Part shown: positions 11,636-14,161 of the stretch, piece by piece
How the letters are laid out: each line of letters starts with the position of its first letter
Position numbering within the stretch: position 1 is the first letter of the stretch
Assembly: GCA_964423745.1 (NCBI GenBank)
Contig: CAYRGG010000086.1
Coordinates: forward strand, 1 to 14,161
DNA length: 14,161 nucleotides
Direction of reading: 5' to 3'
Origin: CAYRGG01 sp964423745
Lineage (GTDB): Bacteria > Pseudomonadota > Gammaproteobacteria > Competibacterales > Competibacteraceae
Translations under genes and position numbers: made by a program
Notes under the pieces: generated by a model
Seen by the model: the letters and a program-made list of their open reading frames with translations, nothing else
Told to the model about the DNA's origin: nothing
Databases searched by the model: none

Positions 11636-14038
11636 ATGCTTACGCCCGTCCTGCCTCTTCGTGATGTTGTCGTCTACCCCCATATGGTTATTCCCTTATT
11701 TGTAGGAAGGGAGAAGTCGATCCGCGCTCTAGACATAGCCATGCAAAGCGACAAACGTATTCTGTTAGTTGCGCAAAAAAGTGCTGAAGTCGATGATCCA
11801 GGGGTAGATGACATTTATGCTATGGGCACCTTGTCAAATGTACTGCAGCTACTAAAACTACCTGATGGAACCGTAAAAGTGTTGGTGGAAGGCAGTCAAC
11901 GGGCCGCCATTGAACACTTTACAGAAACTAAGGACTGTTTTTTAGCAAACATTACCGTTTTGAGTCCTACCCCTGGCAATCTAGATCGTGAAACCGAAGT
12001 GCTTATGCGCTCACTGTTAAATATTTTTGACCAATACGTAAAGCTTAATAAAAAAATACCTTCAGAAGTATTAACATCGTTGGCAGGCATCGACGACCCA
12101 GGTCGTTTAGCAGATACCATAGCCGCTCACATGGCCCTCAAATTAGAAGAAAAACAAAAAATTTTAGAAATTAAACCTCCCCAAGAAAGGCTCGAAGGTT
12201 TGCTTCGTTTAGTAGAAGGTGAAAACGATATTCTGCAAGTGGAAAAAAGAATCCGTAACCGCGTTAAACAGCAGATGGAAAAAAGCCAGCGGGAGTATTA
12301 CCTTAATGAACAAATGAAAGCCATCCAAAAGGAGTTGGGGGATCTCGAGGATGCGCCTAACGAATTAGAGGACCTTACGCAACGTATTGAAAAAGCAGGG
12401 ATGCCAAAAGATGTTAAAACAAAAGCGACGACTGAACTCAATAAACTAAAGATGATGTCGCCCATGTCCGCGGAAGCCACGGTGGTCCGCAACTACATCG
12501 ACTGGTTAGTGAGCGCACCATGGAAAAACCGCAGCAAAATCCGTCGCGATCTAGCGGGTGCGGAAGCCATTTTGGAAGCGGATCATTATGGCTTAGAGAA
12601 GGTTAAAGAACGCATTCTCGAATATTTAGCTGTGCAGCAAAGAGCTCGCAAGATCAAAGGCCCTATTTTATGCTTAGTGGGTCCTCCTGGAGTGGGTAAA
12701 ACCTCGCTAGGTCATTCTATTGCCCGGGCCACCAACCGTAAGTTTATTCGTATGTCACTAGGGGGTGTTCGAGACGAAGCTGAGATTCGGGGCCATCGCC
12801 GCACTTACATCGGCTCTATGCCCGGCAAAATCATTCAAAATATGGCAAAAATCGGTACCCGAAATCCATTGTTCTTGCTCGATGAAATTGACAAAATGTC
12901 TATGGATTTCCGCGGCGATCCCTCTTCGGCATTACTGGAAGTATTAGACCCTGAACAAAACAACTCCTTTAACGATCACTATCTCGAGGTGGATTTCGAC
13001 CTTTCCGATGTCATGTTTGTAGCCACTGCCAATTCTTTAAATATTCCTCCGCCTTTATTGGATCGTATGGAAGTCATTCGTCTGCCGGGCTACACGGAAG
13101 ATGAAAAATTAAATATTGCCCTGCGTTATTTAGTGATCAAGCAAATTAAAAACAATGGGCTTAAAAAAGGGGAACTGGAAATTCATGAGTCGGCTGTTCG
13201 GGATATTATTCGCTATTATACTCGCGAAGCCGGTGTGCGTAATTTAGAGCGTGAAATTTCTAAAATATGTCGTAAAGTTGTCAAAGAAATCACTTTACAA
13301 CCTGCAGAAGGGACATTAACCGTTTCTTCAGAACAATTAGAAAAATATCTAGGGGTACGCCGCTTCCGTTTTGGACTTGCAGAAGAAGAAGATGAAGTCG
13401 GCCAAGTTAAAGGCCTCGCGTGGACAGAAGTAGGTGGTGAATTATTAACCATCGAAGCCGCTTTAATGCCCGGCAAAGGAAAGTTAATCCACACAGGCCA
13501 ATTGGGCGAGGTCATGCAAGAATCTGTGCAAGCGGCAATGACGGTGGTTCGCAGTCGAGCAGAATCGTTGGGCATTGATCTAGAATTCTATCAAAAATAT
13601 GATGTGCATATTCATGTCCCAGAAGGGGCCACGCCTAAGGATGGCCCCAGCGCAGGGGTTGGTATGTGCACAGCAATGGTTTCGGCTTTAAATCATACGC
13701 CAGTGTGTGCAAACGTCGCCATGACAGGAGAGATTACACTCCGTGGTGAAGTATTACCCATTGGCGGGCTTAAAGAAAAGTTATTAGCGGCCCATAGAGG
13801 TGGTATTGGGATTGTGATAATTCCGGAAGAAAACCGTAAAGATTTGTTAGACATTCCAGAAAATATTCGCGACCAATTAGATATTCGACCGGTAAAATGG
13901 ATAGATCAAGTTTTTGACATTGCATTACATCAATTACCCTCTTCTCCGGCTGAAGGTGAAGCAGTACTTAATGAAATAAAAAATAAAGGAGAAGCCTCAA
14001 AAACAAACAAACAGGAGGAGAAAGTACGTGCCCATTAA
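11636..14038 (+). CDS. lon: Lon ATP-dependent protease
   Basis: This 800-residue hexameric protease degrades misfolded and short-lived regulatory proteins in the cytoplasm. The N-terminal substrate-binding LAN domain starts at PVLPLRDVVVYPHMVIPLFVGRE (residues 4-26), followed by a coiled segment (about 200-260). The AAA+ module has Walker A at 349-356 (GPPGVGKT) and Walker B ending D416-E417 (LFLLDE). The protease domain has the Ser-Lys dyad S672 (KDGPSAG) and K715 (GGLKEKLLAAH), 43 residues apart as in E. coli Lon. The C-terminal tail (about 768-800) is charged and longer than in E. coli (784 residues). The N-terminus is a few residues shorter than usual. The start at 11636 has GAGGG upstream (GAGGGTAACACTATG). 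Confidence 0.97.
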   Translation: MLTPVLPLRDVVVYPHMVIPLFVGREKSIRALDIAMQSDKRILLVAQKSAEVDDPGVDDIYAMGTLSNVLQLLKLPDGTVKVLVEGSQRAAIEHFTETKDCFLANITVLSPTPGNLDRETEVLMRSLLNIFDQYVKLNKKIPSEVLTSLAGIDDPGRLADTIAAHMALKLEEKQKILEIKPPQERLEGLLRLVEGENDILQVEKRIRNRVKQQMEKSQREYYLNEQMKAIQKELGDLEDAPNELEDLTQRIEKAGMPKDVKTKATTELNKLKMMSPMSAEATVVRNYIDWLVSAPWKNRSKIRRDLAGAEAILEADHYGLEKVKERILEYLAVQQRARKIKGPILCLVGPPGVGKTSLGHSIARATNRKFIRMSLGGVRDEAEIRGHRRTYIGSMPGKIIQNMAKIGTRNPLFLLDEIDKMSMDFRGDPSSALLEVLDPEQNNSFNDHYLEVDFDLSDVMFVATANSLNIPPPLLDRMEVIRLPGYTEDEKLNIALRYLVIKQIKNNGLKKGELEIHESAVRDIIRYYTREAGVRNLEREISKICRKVVKEITLQPAEGTLTVSSEQLEKYLGVRRFRFGLAEEEDEVGQVKGLAWTEVGGELLTIEAALMPGKGKLIHTGQLGEVMQESVQAAMTVVRSRAESLGIDLEFYQKYDVHIHVPEGATPKDGPSAGVGMCTAMVSALNHTPVCANVAMTGEITLRGEVLPIGGLKEKLLAAHRGGIGIVIIPEENRKDLLDIPENIRDQLDIRPVKWIDQVFDIALHQLPSSPAEGEAVLNEIKNKGEASKTNKQEEKVRAH

Positions 14039-14045
14039 AATAAGG

Positions 14046-14075
14046 TTGACACTTACTTAAATGCCTTGCTATAAG
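14046..14075 (+). promoter_or_regulatory. Promoter after lon, probably of hupB
   Basis: A perfect TTGACA (14046-14051) and TATAAG (14070-14075) are 18 bp apart. In gammaproteobacteria lon is followed by hupB (HU beta), and AGGAAGG at 14147-14153 looks like its ribosome-binding site. A 7-bp hairpin TCTATCT/AGATAGA (14112-14130) lies in the leader. The final A of the window may be the first base of the start codon. Confidence 0.65.
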
Positions 14076-14161
14076 AATCAACCGTTTTCAATATTTAAGA
14101 TAAATGGTTTATCTATCTCATTTAGATAGACTTGAAATGTTAAATAAGGAAGGTGAAAAAA

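Overview
The window is chromosomal DNA from a gammaproteobacterium, carrying a small integrated mobile element. The host call rests on the order tRNA-Lys, tRNA-Leu(UAG), tig, clpP, clpX, lon, followed by a promoter and ribosome-binding site where hupB normally lies. It also rests on how closely these four proteins match gammaproteobacterial family features, and on tRNAs with encoded CCA ends. I cannot name the genus.

Positions 7-7187 form a 7181-bp integrative element. It is bounded by a perfect 49-bp direct repeat (7-55 and 7188-7236) made of the 3' part of a tRNA-Lys(CUU) gene. The left copy belongs to the tRNA whose 5' half lies before the window. The right copy is only a 3' tRNA fragment. 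All recognisable element genes are on the + strand: tyrosine integrase, an AlpA/excisionase-like DNA-binding protein, a DUF3631-type ATPase (likely replication), a TubC-docking-like protein, a zinc-finger protein with a J-domain-like HPD motif, a DUF5681 protein followed by two overlapping unknown ORFs, a ribbon-helix-helix (RHH) repressor candidate, and two tiny membrane proteins. I see no relaxase, capsid, large terminase or transposase. It is therefore either a phage satellite or a small integrative element that depends on a helper.

The element is unusually rich in DNA-level structure. (a) A 13-bp palindrome, consensus GTTAYCSGRTAAC, occurs about nine times. It overlaps good promoters for the integrase and the RHH gene, and sits just before the small membrane-protein genes. 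(b) A 292-bp noncoding array (1921-2212) has nine short hairpins joined by conserved linkers, partly as a 64-bp tandem repeat. (c) Eleven exact CCGGAAC/GTTCCGG copies lie in the last 300 bp of the ATPase gene and are read in different frames, suggesting an embedded origin. (d) A 0.6-kb noncoding region (4775-5375) holds a 22-bp inverted repeat and several strong hairpins. A plausible reading is that int and the AlpA-like protein handle integration and excision. The ATPase and its repeats would drive replication. The RHH protein would hold int, itself and the membrane-protein genes silent until induction.

From 7237 on, the host resumes with tRNA-Leu and the protein-quality-control cluster: trigger factor, ClpP, ClpX and Lon. 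tig and clpP overlap by 8 bp. clpX and lon each have their own upstream gap of 350-400 bp. The window ends at the ribosome-binding site of what is probably hupB.
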